Assembly: GCF_000092645.1 (NCBI RefSeq)
Contig: NC_014165.1
Coordinates: 62,001 to 126,000 of the forward strand
Length of the DNA: 64,000 bases
Reading direction: 5' to 3'
Source: Thermobispora bispora DSM 43833
GTDB lineage: Bacteria > Actinomycetota > Actinomycetes > Streptosporangiales > Streptosporangiaceae
Part shown: positions 44,323-53,207 of the stretch, in pieces
How positions within the stretch are numbered: the first letter of the stretch is position 1
Layout: every line of letters starts with the position of its first letter
Made by a program: the position numbers and the translations under genes
The notes under the pieces: generated by a model
Told to the model about the DNA's origin: nothing
The model's database searches: none
The model's input: only the letters and a program-made list of their open reading frames with translations

Positions 44323-45603
44323 TTGGAAGCTCTAGGAGAGAATCGATCAATCTCGTTAGAGACCGACGAAATATCTACAATTTCCCAAGCCCTAAATCTG
44401 AAGTATGTGGCTACCGTTGATAATTTCCTGACCTTCGAGTCGATGGATACCGGAGTATTTCGTCGGCGAGAAGTCGCAATTCCTTTGAGTGTAGCATCTG
44501 CGATTCTTCAGGCCCTCAAGCGTGGAGCTCAGAGGATGGAGGACTGTGAGGGGTGGATTGATCCGCAAAGGGGATTCGCTGAATTTGAAATCCGGCAAGA
44601 GGGAATTGGTATGTTCAGGCGGGGGAATTTTGAAAAATTAAAGTTCGAGACTCGGCCCTGTATACATAGCCACGAGAATGATCCTCCATCAGTATACGAC
44701 GAAGTCCGCAACATAATTTATCCAGTTATTAGGGTTACATCGAGCGATGGGACTACTTGTATTGAGATATCACCCAACTCTCCTCTTTGCACTCCGCTCC
44801 TACCTTTAGATGATGATGGCCGCCCAGCTCGGGTTCAGACTCTGAAGATCTTTCTTGCAGGACCGACTGAGAAGCTGGAGCTGCTACGAAGGTCTCGTGA
44901 GCTAGCGAATTCTTTTCTATTTGAGTTAAATGTGCGCCATGGGTCACACTATTCTCTACGTTCTAGGGTAGTGGGCCCCTCACGTCCTCGACGTGCTGTA
45001 AGGACTCATGACACAGTCAGATTTCCGAGAACGCGAGTCCCTAACAATGTTGCTACATTATTCTCTATTCCCAGTGAATTCGGAATACGTAACAATTATA
45101 CATTAGCTTATTTGTCCTACTATCAGATCTTAGAGTATTATCTTCCTATTGTGCATAGGCGGGATACTATAGAAAGAGTACGCAGAATTCTACGGTCGTT
45201 AGATTTTGATGAAGAAGAAGATTTCTCTGTATTGCAGATAGTGACCTCCGTTGAGCGTTCGCATGGTGCAAGTGAGATTGATCAATTGCGAACGCTTATA
45301 GAAAAATGTGTACCTGAAAGTAAGTTGAAGGAATTTTTTTCGCTTGACCATAACGGCCATTTTGGTAAGCGTGGGCCGATATCTGGGGTTCCTGCTATCT
45401 ATCCCACGAGCGGGGAGTCTTTAGCTTCTCAGGTGGCAAAGCGGATCTACAAGTTGCGCAATAGAATTGTGCACGCGAAAGATGATGCCCGCTATTCTGA
45501 ATCCACGGTACTATTGCCGTTCAGTCATGAGGCAATGCAACTTTATCCCGACATAGAACTCCTGCGACTCCTGGCGATTGAGGTAATTGTAAGTAACCAA
45601 TAG
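44323..45603 (+). CDS. AT-rich cargo gene with C-terminal HEPN-type motif (possible ApeA-like antiviral protein)
   Basis: A 426-residue cytoplasmic protein. TTG 44323 is set by a perfect AAAGGAGG five bases upstream. Residues about 1-230 look beta-rich. The C-terminal part (about 240-420) is helical and contains R379-N-R-I-V-H384 in YKLRNRIVHAKDD, the R-N-x3-H form of the HEPN RNase motif, as in ApeA-like HEPN proteins. Base composition is strikingly AT-rich (some lines near 35% GC), with many codons unused by neighbours, a sign of recent transfer. It lies at the far end of the element from int, the usual cargo position. HEPN nuclease function is inference. Confidence 0.68.
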   Translation: MEALGENRSISLETDEISTISQALNLKYVATVDNFLTFESMDTGVFRRREVAIPLSVASAILQALKRGAQRMEDCEGWIDPQRGFAEFEIRQEGIGMFRRGNFEKLKFETRPCIHSHENDPPSVYDEVRNIIYPVIRVTSSDGTTCIEISPNSPLCTPLLPLDDDGRPARVQTLKIFLAGPTEKLELLRRSRELANSFLFELNVRHGSHYSLRSRVVGPSRPRRAVRTHDTVRFPRTRVPNNVATLFSIPSEFGIRNNYTLAYLSYYQILEYYLPIVHRRDTIERVRRILRSLDFDEEEDFSVLQIVTSVERSHGASEIDQLRTLIEKCVPESKLKEFFSLDHNGHFGKRGPISGVPAIYPTSGESLASQVAKRIYKLRNRIVHAKDDARYSESTVLLPFSHEAMQLYPDIELLRLLAIEVIVSNQ

Positions 45604-46290
45604 CTGTCACTTGCTAGCTGGACAGCTGCCGCAGGTCAGTCATGGGAACGCATGCCTTCCCGCTTCGTGGATCGATCACGTTGGGACAGCGGTGGTGACA
45701 GCGAGCTCAGCGCAACTGGCACACTATGGCGACCGTCGTAGCGCTATGCATGATACGGACCACGTGGTGGCCGATGTGCTGGAGGCCATGGAGATCCTGC
45801 ACAACGGGATTGATCGTGGATTAGCGCGTTCCCCGCAGCGAGGGATATGTGCGGGATGATTTCTTATGCCAGCCCATCGCTTAGGGTTGAGCCGCAGATC
45901 AAGGCGGGGCGGATGGAGGGATCGTAGTGCTCTTGAAAACCGCTAGGCCGGGTGACCGGCCTCGTGGGTTCGAATCCCACGCTCTCCGCTCAGCCCGACG
46001 AAACGGCGTCTGACCTGCGGTTTCGCCCCGGTCAGGCGCCGTTGATCGTTTAGGGCGTGTGCAGCCGTAGGCCAGCATGGGCAATCATCGGCCGCTGGTC
46101 GCGGCATGATTCGCCTTTCAGGCGCGTCGGGCCATCTAGAGCCCGGTGCGAGGATCCATGGCGGTACAGAATTACGCGAGCCCTGAGTTCTGGCCCTAGA
46201 GAGCCGGAAAGCGCCCATCCGATTAGAGCTCGGTCGTTTTTTCGACGACGAGCGAGGGCTGCACTGTGGGCGCGATCCACTCCCCACCGT
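45604..46290. other. Right junction of the element and adjoining non-coding DNA
   Basis: Holds ~320 bases of unassigned DNA after the cargo gene, then attR, then ~115 bases similar to the element's left end, then ~180 bases without features. An 82-codon frame at 45611-45859 has no support. Confidence 0.5.
45931..45991 (+). repeat. attR, 61-bp attachment repeat
   Basis: Perfect copy of 33060-33120: the tRNA-Ser(UGA) 3' part from the anticodon loop on. The 5' tRNA half is absent, so this is not a functional tRNA. Immediately downstream (45992-46106) the sequence remains about 80% identical, ungapped, to 33121-33235, including the terminator hairpin. Confidence 0.93.
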
Positions 46291-46851
46291 TCAGGCCTCG
46301 CCCTTGCCGGTGTCGAGGAAGTCCAGGACGTTGAACAACACCGTGCGGGTGATGGTCAGGCCGCGCAGGTCGGCCCCCTGGAGGATGAGGCCGAGGGCGA
46401 GGTCGATCGGATCGGTCTCAGTAAGGACCGAGATCTTTCTTCCGCCTCTAATCACACGCACCCGCACGAGCGGTTCCTGGTCGGCGCCGCGGAGCTCCTC
46501 GACGTTCCTCTTAATGGCGAGATAGCTGTAGCGCCGGTCGCCGAGCTTGATGTGCAGAGCGCGATCCTCTTTGCCTAGGGCGCGGCGGTTCTGGGTGAGC
46601 TCCGCCTGCTCATCGCCCACGACCAGGCATGACCGCTTGCCGAGGGGCACCAATCCTTCCCGGTCCATGTCCGGATCGGTCACCCACGCCTGCGGCAGTG
46701 TGGCCGATGACAGGTCCGCGCGTTTGGTGGTCCGACCGACCGTCACGGTCACTTCCCCGTACGGCCCGGCCTTCCCTGTCAGCGCCAGGTGGAAGTCGCG
46801 CTTCTCCTTCCGGCGCAGTCGCTTAAGGGTGAGATCGAACTCGAGGCTCAT
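46291..46851 (-). CDS. Hypothetical protein
   Basis: A 186-residue protein with alternating charged and beta-like segments (DFHLALTGKAGPYGEVTVTVGR, HIKLGDRRYSYLAIKRNV) and a helical end. ATG 46851 has only a weak ribosome site. It stands alone just outside attR in a zone of gene fragments, so it may be left over from an older mobile element. No family recognised. Confidence 0.62.
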   Translation of the reverse strand: MSLEFDLTLKRLRRKEKRDFHLALTGKAGPYGEVTVTVGRTTKRADLSSATLPQAWVTDPDMDREGLVPLGKRSCLVVGDEQAELTQNRRALGKEDRALHIKLGDRRYSYLAIKRNVEELRGADQEPLVRVRVIRGGRKISVLTETDPIDLALGLILQGADLRGLTITRTVLFNVLDFLDTGKGEA

Positions 46852-47302
46852 AAGGCAACACCTAGCGTGACATCACCTGAGCGGCGGCCTTCGGCCTTCC
46901 CGCCGACGCAAAGCACACCGGTCGTTGTCAGTCCTGCTGCCGACATGTCGCAGTCTCGCCGCATCACCGTGAAGGAGCACCATGCGCCCGTCGCGCCGAG
47001 ATCATGACCCCGTCGCTGACACTAACGCCGCTGCCGGCCGGCTGATATGAGATCCGTCATTTTCGGGCGAGCGCTGCGCTGACCTCGTGCGAGCCGTGTC
47101 CCCGGTGACCGGGAGCCGAGGAATGATCTTCCAGCGATCCGCCCACTGGAGCCGCACTCCAGCGGCCACCGCAGCGCTACGCATGGGTCCCGGAGCCCGG
47201 GGCCTGCTCTCGCCGCCCCTGTCTTTGTCAACGTGCCGCCGCGTAGCGAGGTCACACTGGTCTCGCCTACGCCTGGGCCGACATCGAGCGGGCCGCTGCT
47301 GG
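46852..47302. other. 451-bp gap without recognisable features
   Basis: Short frames only, none with a ribosome site or protein-like composition. Part of the debris zone to the right of the element. Confidence 0.4.
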
Positions 47303-47698
47303 TCAGGTACGTGTCAGCACGCGGGTCACGCCGGCGACGACGGCCGTGGCGAGCACCCACCCGAGCAGGATCAGCACCGATGCCACCCACTGGCCCAGGC
47401 CCTGGTGTTTGAACGCGCTCTCCTGGCCGAGGTTGATGATCGGCAACAGCACGTCGGCCGCGTACAGCACCGGGTGGTAGTGGGGATGCTCACCCGGCTT
47501 GATGGGCTCGGGACGGTGGTGGGCGAAGAAGACGCTCCCCGCGGCCAGCAGCGTGAGCATCCACAGCGCGGCTCGTCCCGGCCGGTAGCCGTAACCGACC
47601 ATTCCGTCGAGCAGGTACCCGAACACCCTGGCGTACCAGGGGCGGGAGGCGCGGTAGTGGCGATGCTTGGCCAGCAGCACCCGCCGGGCAAGGTCCGC
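47303..47698 (-). pseudogene. C-terminal fragment of a membrane-associated oxidoreductase-like protein
   Basis: About 130 codons encode ADLARRVLLAKHRH, then two transmembrane helices (ALWMLTLLAAGSVFF and WVASVLILLGWVLATAV) separated by a conserved-looking LYAADVLLPIINLGQE loop. This pattern is the C-terminus of large actinobacterial membrane proteins often labelled membrane-associated oxidoreductase. A TAG at 47699-47701 closes the frame upstream and the expected N-terminal domain is absent, so it is a truncated remnant. Confidence 0.6.
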
Positions 47699-47777
47699 CT
47701 ACCCGGCGCCCGCATCGCGTCATCTTGCGAGGGGCTTCGGCTTTCGGCCTTCGTCGAGCTCGTGCTCGCCGGTGCCG

Positions 47778-48017
47778 GCTATGGCCGCGCACCGTTCTGG
47801 GCGATCAGGCGGTCGGCCAGCAACCATACCGAGGTGAACGGGTTGCGGTCGGTCAGGCGCTTCCCGGCCTCGTGGTTCTCGGCGAGCCGCCGGGCGCGCC
47901 GCCGTGCGACGTCATAGTGCTGCAGGAGAGGGTCCGGGCGGAAGTCCTTGCCGTCGCGGCGGTAGCCGCAGCATGCCCCGTGCCTCTCCAGCAGTTCGCA
48001 CGCCGCCCGCCGGTGCC
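47778..48017 (-). pseudogene. Coding fragment of unknown origin
   Basis: An 80-codon stretch with no start codon reads as natural protein: ACELLERHGACCGYRRDGKD, a basic helix, then NPFTSVWLLADRLIAQ before a TAG stop. Codon use favours this frame. The 5' part is missing or disrupted. Family not identified. Confidence 0.4.
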
Positions 48018-48123
48018 GTGCCGGGCCTCGTGGCCACGCGGCCGACGTCGCCGTCCGGGGTCTCAGCGCATGCGGCGCATCCGGTGCCGCATGCTGGCTC
48101 GTGACGGGCGGACCGGCGTCGCT

Positions 48124-48858
48124 TCAGCGCGCCTGCGACGGGGGTTCGAGCCCGAGGAGGCGGATAAGGCCGCCGAACATGTCGTTGAAGAGCGGCTCGA
48201 TGTCGTCGATGGCGAAGTCGAGGTGTTTGTTCACGGCCATGGTGAGCACGCCGTAGATCTGCCGCCAGCAGGTGATCATCAGGTAGACGACCCCGACGGG
48301 GAGGTCCGGGGTGATCGCGTCCCGGTAGGTCTTGAGCTGGTCGCGGAGCTCGGGGGCGATCTCCTCGTCCGCCGGGTACGTCAGCACGCCCTGCCGCCAG
48401 AGGCGGCCGAAGAGCCGGCCGTACATGCCGCCGAGCTCCTCCGAGATCAGCCGGGGGATCCTCTCGCCGGAGCCGGCGATCATGGGGTAGGTGGCGCCGA
48501 AGACCAGGTTGAACCCTTCCCGGTTGGCCACCGACCAGTCCAGCACGGCCTTGGTGCTGGCGTAGAGCTGGGCGGCGATGTCGTCCTCGTCCTGACGCTC
48601 CACCGCCTCCCGCACCTCACGCATCAGCTCTTCCGTGAGGTCTCGGTAGAGGGCCTGGATCAGGCCCTTCTTGCCGTCGTAGTAGCGGTACAGGGCGGGT
48701 GGGCTGACCCCTACCTTGCGGGCGACGGCGGTAAGCGTGAAGCCTTCGAGACCCTCGGCGGCGATCTCGCGGGCGGCGGCCATGACGTCCCGCATGAGCT
48801 GCTGGCGTAGCCTCTCCCGCCTGGTGACCCCAGCGGCATTTTCGGCCGCTTCGCTCAC
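48124..48858 (-). CDS. TetR-family transcriptional regulator
   Basis: A 244-residue regulator. The HTH is at about 25-70 (AAREIAAEGLEGFTLTAVARKVGVSPPALYRYYDGKKGL), and the C-terminal TetR_C-like domain is helical (YLMITCWRQIYGVLTMAVN). The GTG start 48858 has GGGAGG upstream. The ligand and targets are unknown; no obvious partner gene is divergent from it except the DUF6232-like gene 511 bases away. Confidence 0.9.
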   Translation of the reverse strand: MSEAAENAAGVTRRERLRQQLMRDVMAAAREIAAEGLEGFTLTAVARKVGVSPPALYRYYDGKKGLIQALYRDLTEELMREVREAVERQDEDDIAAQLYASTKAVLDWSVANREGFNLVFGATYPMIAGSGERIPRLISEELGGMYGRLFGRLWRQGVLTYPADEEIAPELRDQLKTYRDAITPDLPVGVVYLMITCWRQIYGVLTMAVNKHLDFAIDDIEPLFNDMFGGLIRLLGLEPPSQAR

Positions 48859-49369
48859 TCGCCCTCCCTGACCATAAACACCTCGTCTCAGCCGTCGGGG
48901 TCCACCTTATGCCGCTCTCTGACCCGTATGCCGGGAGAGGCGTATACCGATCTGGTTGAACCACTTGCGCTGAAGAGTAATTGCTGAGTTAATTGGCTTC
49001 ACGGGCGCGTGACGCCCGGTACCGGAGCGCATCCGCAGGGGCCCCTTGGTGACGGCGCGGCAGGCGGCGGGGAGGCCGGCGAGCGCACCGCAGCCGCCTG
49101 GTCGAGCAGGCGATTCCTGCAGGTAGGGCCGAGGCCGACCGGTGGACGGCCATCGGCGGCGAGCCCGGCGTTCACCGGCGCGCGGATCCACTCGCTACGC
49201 CTGGTGGCGCCGTACGGGTGACCGAGATCGGGCACTTCCCCCGACCGTCGACGTGCCGATACCCGGCAAAAGACGCCGAACGTTTCATTCACTCCGCAGC
49301 GCGGTGACCGTTGCCGCTGAGGCTTGCGCAGCCTCATCCCTCGTCGAGCTCAGACCGAAAGGGGGGTCA
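48859..49369. other. 511-bp divergent intergenic region
   Basis: No gene is supported. It should contain promoters for tetR (leftward; AT-rich patch 48950-48995 with agagtaattgctgagttaatt) and for the DUF6232-like gene. The patch is a plausible TetR operator area but no clear palindrome was found. Confidence 0.4.
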
Positions 49370-49885
49370 ATGGCGACCGGTTATTGGACAGTGCGTGTAA
49401 GAATTGATGACGGTTGGCTGTGGATAGGCAACGAGGCCTTCCCGTTACGCCATATATCCCACGTCGGACAGCGCACGCTCGAAGTGGACCGGCAGGCCGC
49501 CTGGCGGAGGTTCGGGAAACTCGCCGGGATCAGCCTGCTGCTCTTCGTCCCCTTGATAGCCATCGCGGGTGACGTCTTCACCATTGTGCTGCTCGCCGTG
49601 CTGACGGCGCTCCTGTGGTGGCTGCTGTCCCGGCTGCACAAGCCGGCGCTGTACGGGCTGGTCATCCACGTCGGGGGCACCCGCCGTGATGCCCTCTGGA
49701 CCGCGGTGAAGAGCGAGCTCGACCACCTCGTGCGCGAGATCACCCGGGCGATCGGCCGGCCGGACGCCGTGAAGACGACTTTTTACGTCGAACACGCCGT
49801 CCAGGGGGATTACCTTCGGCGGTACGGGGCCGGAGGCCACGGCGAGCAGCAGCACTTGGGCTTGGCCGGCGGCACGGCGGGCTGA
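49370..49885 (+). CDS. DUF6232-like membrane protein
   Basis: A 171-residue protein. The N-terminal ~45 residues are beta-rich (VRIDDGWLWIGNEAFPLRHISHV), followed by two closely spaced transmembrane helices (about 55-95, LAGISLLLFVPLIAIAGDVFTIVLLAVLTALLWWLL) and a cytoplasmic domain with VIHVGGTRRDALWT. The order fits the actinobacterial DUF6232 family (recognised from memory). ATG 49370 has AAAGGGGGG upstream. Function unknown. Confidence 0.75.
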   Translation: MATGYWTVRVRIDDGWLWIGNEAFPLRHISHVGQRTLEVDRQAAWRRFGKLAGISLLLFVPLIAIAGDVFTIVLLAVLTALLWWLLSRLHKPALYGLVIHVGGTRRDALWTAVKSELDHLVREITRAIGRPDAVKTTFYVEHAVQGDYLRRYGAGGHGEQQHLGLAGGTAG

Positions 49886-50105
49886 TGAGCAACGGTGACC
49901 GCGAGATCCGTCATGGGCGTGCACGCATCGGCGAGCGGGTGCCCGGAGGCACCCGCGACCTCACCGGCGGCGGGCGGCGCTTCGGCGCGAACCCGCCGGC
50001 CTCGCCGGCGTCTGCGGCATCTCCGCCGCCCGCCGGGCAGGGGCCGGCGTCCGCTCCGGCAGCGCCGCGGCCCGCGAAGGGCCGGTGGCCGCCGGCGAGG
50101 GAGGC

Positions 50106-50270
50106 CGGCCGCTCGGACCGCTGGCCGGGTTCGGTGCGGCGCTGTCGGGCCTTCTGGGCTGCGTGGGTTTCCTGCACGGTCACTCGTGGTGATGGCCTCC
50201 CGCCGTCCTCGCCGTGACGCTGGGCGTCCTGGCGGCGATGCTCCGCTGGCTGCACTCGGGTTCTCCCTGA
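50106..50270 (+). pseudogene. Decayed two-helix membrane protein with in-frame TGA
   Basis: The frame encodes LAGFGAALSGLLGCVGFLHG, then HSW, a TGA at 50190-50192, and then WPPAVLAVTLGVLAAMLRW before a final TGA. Two membrane helices on either side of one in-frame stop suggest a Trp-to-stop mutation in a small gene. The upstream part is not recoverable in one frame. Confidence 0.4.
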
Positions 50271-50722
50271 GCGCGGCCGGGCCCGGAAACGGCGGGTGAC
50301 GCGCGGGGGCCGCCACCCGGCCATCCGGCGAATCGCCCCTTCGCCACTACCCTTCCGCCATTCACCTCGCGCGCCCCGGTCCTCCGGCGGCGGAGAACCG
50401 ATCGGCGATCAAGCCGTGTTTATCCTCAGGCGCGGATTATGTGCCGAGGATTCCTGGCTTGTGCCGCAAGATCCGGTATTCCGGTCGCCGTCCGGGCCGG
50501 GGCGCGCGAGGTGATCTTCCCTGGTACGGCGGGGCGGGGGACGGCCACGGGGCGCCCGCCGGTGCGCACCCCGCGGTGCGGAACGCCCGATTTTCCGATT
50601 ACCGCGACGGTCGTCTGGATATGCCGGCCGCTGCGCCCGGCCCATGGCCGGAGTAAGTTTTCCACCGTCGTAGGCGCGCAAGCCGGCCATAAGTCTCGAT
50701 AACCGTCAAATAGCCTCCGCCG

Positions 50723-50774
50723 TTATCCCCAAGCGTTGGATAAAGCTGTGAATAAGAACGTGCCCTGTGGATAA
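50723..50774. promoter_or_regulatory. Cluster of four DnaA-box-like sites
   Basis: Within 52 bases: TTATCCCCA (50723-50731), a reversed TTATCCAA core (50736-50743), reversed TTATTCACA (50747-50755) and a reversed perfect TTATCCACA (50766-50774). They lie in AT-richer non-coding DNA 400 bases upstream of a kinase gene. Confidence 0.6.
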
Positions 50775-51179
50775 AACCTTGGCGCATTCCGTTGCGCGGC
50801 CGCGCACCACCGCTCAGGGCCGGCTCCCCCGGCCGTCAGCCGGCCGGGGCGTCCCACCGTACCGTGCGATGACGCCCGTCCCGGCCGGTACGGCACGGCG
50901 CACGCCGAGCCGGGACAATCAAGATCACATTTGCCCCGCTGGAGATGATCAAGAAAGTGGCCGGTCCCAGCGTGCCGTGCGTTCCGGTCCGCCGCAATGC
51001 CGGGAATATGGCGGGCCGTACCGCGGCCGCCCGAGGAAATCTGCTCACGCTAGCACCGCGTCCCGGCCATCGGGAAATCACAACGGCCGACTGTAACCAT
51101 TAGGACACCGAGTTCACTCTCCGCGGGGATTTGGCGGATTATGGTGATCGCCGCCTAATACCCACGGGAGAGGGGGGCA

Positions 51180-53207
51180 ATGGCTACGGGTGAGGCGTCG
51201 CTAGGAAGTCAGTACGTCCTCCTGGACGAGATCGGCGCCGGTGCCATGGGCGCGGTCTGGCGTGCCCGGCACCGGGAGACGGGTGAGCTCGTGGCGGTGA
51301 AGCTGCTGCGGGACGGTCTCACCGGCGACCAGGAGCTCGTCATGCGCTTCGTCCAGGAGCGCAACGTCATGCGGTCCCTCCGCCACCCCAACATCGTCAC
51401 GGTCCGCGACTTCGTCATCGAAGGCGACCGCCTCGCCATGGTGATGGACCTCGTCGAGGGCGGTAGCCTGCAGGCGCTGCTCCGGCGGCACGGCACACTG
51501 CCCCCGGCCGAGGCGGCGCGGATGATGGCCGAGGTCGCCGACGCGCTCGCCGCCGCGCACGCCGCCGGCGTGGTGCACCGCGACGTCAAACCGGCCAACA
51601 TCCTGATCGAGCAGGCCACCGGGCGGGTCCGGCTCACCGACTTCGGCGTGGCCCGCATCGTGTACGGCCCGGGCCTCACCCAGAGCACCGCGATCATCGG
51701 CACGCCGATGTACCTGGCGCCGGAGACGGCGATGGGCGAGAAGCCCACGCCCGCGGTGGACGTGTACGCGATCGGCCTGATCCTCTACCAGCTCCTCGCC
51801 GGCCGGCCGCCGTTCATCGGCGACCACCCCGTGGCCCTGATCAAGCAGCACTCGTCCGCCGCGCCCCGGCGGCTGCCCGGGATGCCCGACGCCCTCTGGT
51901 CGCTCATCGCACGCTGCGCGGCGAAGAACCCGGCCGACCGCCCCACCGCCGCCCAGGTGGCCGCGGAGCTCCGCCGGGCGATGCCGGCGCTGGCCGGGCT
52001 GCCTCCGCTGCCCCCGGTTCCGTGGGACGCCGACCCGTCGATCACCTCCGAGCCTCTTCCGGCGTCCGCCGCCGGCCCGGCTCCCGCGGTCCAGCGGCCG
52101 GGCGGGGCGCCCGGGACCGGCCGGCCCGGCGGCATGCCCGGCGCCGCCGGGATGCCCGTTCCCCCCGGCACGGCCGACACCGCCCCCGGCGGGACCGGCG
52201 GCACGTTACCCAAGGGCGGCAAGCAGGCCGCGGGCGTTCCGGTCCCCGGCTTCATCGGGGTGCCGGGCGCGGGCGGCGGCACGGGCGCGGGTTCCGCCGG
52301 TGCCCCGGCCACCGGCTCCGGTGGTGCGGCGGGTACGGGCCCGGCCGGTGTCCTCGCCACCGGTTCCGGTGGTGTGCCGCAGGTGGGCTCCACCGGTGTC
52401 CCGGGGCTGCCGGGCGCCGCCTCGCGCTGGAGCGCCAAGAAGCGGTGGCTGCTCGCCGGGACGAGCACCGCGGCCGCCGGGGCCGTGGTGCTGTCGGTGG
52501 TCTTCTTCGCCCCGTGGCGGTCCGACGGCGAGGCGCACACCAGGGCCCTCGGCTCGGCGTCCCCGGGCGCGCTGGCCACGGCGATGGACTCCGCCTCCGC
52601 CTACCCGGACGACGGTGACCGCGACCCGGTGCCCACCCCGGCGTGGGAGGACCAGGCACGGCGGTCGCCGTCCCCGAAGGCGACCACCGCCCGGCCGTCC
52701 CCGAGCCTGACCGAGGTCCCCCGGCCCGTGGTGCCGCCGCCGACCACGCAGCCCCGGCAGACCACGGCCCCGCGGCCGCAGCAGTCGAAGACCGCCCAGC
52801 CGCGGAAGACCAGGGTCGTCCAGCCGGAGCCGAAGGCCACCACGGTCAAGGCCGATGAGCCTCCGCCGTCGCTGAACTGGCAGTGCCGGTCCTGGTTCGA
52901 CACGGGCCAGGGCGTGCAGATGTCCCCGTGCATGGCGATGGTGGGCGACACCTTCTACCTCCTGGGCCGGGTCCAAGGGTCCAGCGCCGCGAAGTGGGAC
53001 ATCCTCGTCGGCCTGTTCGACTCCGACAACGACGTCTTCGTCTCCAAGACCTTCACCTGCCTGAACGGCACCGCGCCGTACGAGTGCGGGCCGTTCACGG
53101 TCAAGGTCCCGCGCAAGGGAGTCAAGACCGACGTCCGCCAGCGCTGGCGCAAGTCGGGCACCCCCTCCTTCGGCGGCGGCGTGGAGAGCCCGTGGATCCT
53201 CTGGTGA
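51180..53207 (+). CDS. Transmembrane Ser/Thr protein kinase with Cys-containing extracellular domain
   Basis: A 675-residue Hanks-type kinase. The glycine loop is GAGAMGAV, the ATP Lys is K41, and the catalytic Asp is D135 in HRDVKPAN. The juxtamembrane region (about 285-415) is Gly/Pro/Ala-rich with GTGSGG-type repeats. One transmembrane helix lies at about 423-443, then a Pro/Thr/Ser stalk. The final ~100 residues form an ordered extracellular domain with four Cys (CRSW, SPCM, FTCL, YECG) likely forming two disulfides. No PASTA repeats. ATG 51180 follows GGGAGAGGGGG. Ligand unknown. Confidence 0.9.
   Translation: MATGEASLGSQYVLLDEIGAGAMGAVWRARHRETGELVAVKLLRDGLTGDQELVMRFVQERNVMRSLRHPNIVTVRDFVIEGDRLAMVMDLVEGGSLQALLRRHGTLPPAEAARMMAEVADALAAAHAAGVVHRDVKPANILIEQATGRVRLTDFGVARIVYGPGLTQSTAIIGTPMYLAPETAMGEKPTPAVDVYAIGLILYQLLAGRPPFIGDHPVALIKQHSSAAPRRLPGMPDALWSLIARCAAKNPADRPTAAQVAAELRRAMPALAGLPPLPPVPWDADPSITSEPLPASAAGPAPAVQRPGGAPGTGRPGGMPGAAGMPVPPGTADTAPGGTGGTLPKGGKQAAGVPVPGFIGVPGAGGGTGAGSAGAPATGSGGAAGTGPAGVLATGSGGVPQVGSTGVPGLPGAASRWSAKKRWLLAGTSTAAAGAVVLSVVFFAPWRSDGEAHTRALGSASPGALATAMDSASAYPDDGDRDPVPTPAWEDQARRSPSPKATTARPSPSLTEVPRPVVPPPTTQPRQTTAPRPQQSKTAQPRKTRVVQPEPKATTVKADEPPPSLNWQCRSWFDTGQGVQMSPCMAMVGDTFYLLGRVQGSSAAKWDILVGLFDSDNDVFVSKTFTCLNGTAPYECGPFTVKVPRKGVKTDVRQRWRKSGTPSFGGGVESPWILW

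Larger units (their letters stand above)
33060..45991. mobile_element. Integrated AICE (pSAM2-like integrative and conjugative element), ~12.9 kb
   Basis: The element is bounded by a perfect 61-bp direct repeat containing the tRNA-Ser 3' part. Its gene set is that of actinomycete integrative and conjugative elements: tyrosine integrase and Xis next to attL, RepSA-like rolling-circle initiator, FtsK/TraB-type translocase for double-stranded DNA transfer, DUF2637-type protein, and a divergent KorSA-like GntR regulator. All core genes are intact, so it could still excise. The right third holds non-coding structured DNA and one AT-rich cargo gene. Confidence 0.9.
49886..51179. other. 1.29-kb region: decayed small membrane gene, DnaA-box cluster, kinase promoter
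   Basis: Apart from the fragment at 50106-50270 no gene is supported. The part from about 50640 to 51170 is less GC-rich and holds the DnaA-box cluster and presumably the promoter of the kinase gene. Confidence 0.5.

Noticed and set aside
45611-45859. 82-codon frame after the cargo gene
   Set aside because: No ribosome site, no recognisable family, composition mixed; left as non-coding.
45931-45991. Second tRNA-Ser
   Set aside because: Only the 3' part from the anticodon loop is present; it is the attR repeat.
49885-50217. 110-codon frame starting at the DUF6232-like stop (TGATG)
   Set aside because: Coupled start looks tempting, but the sequence is Pro/Arg/Ala-rich and the natural-looking protein in this area lies in another frame.
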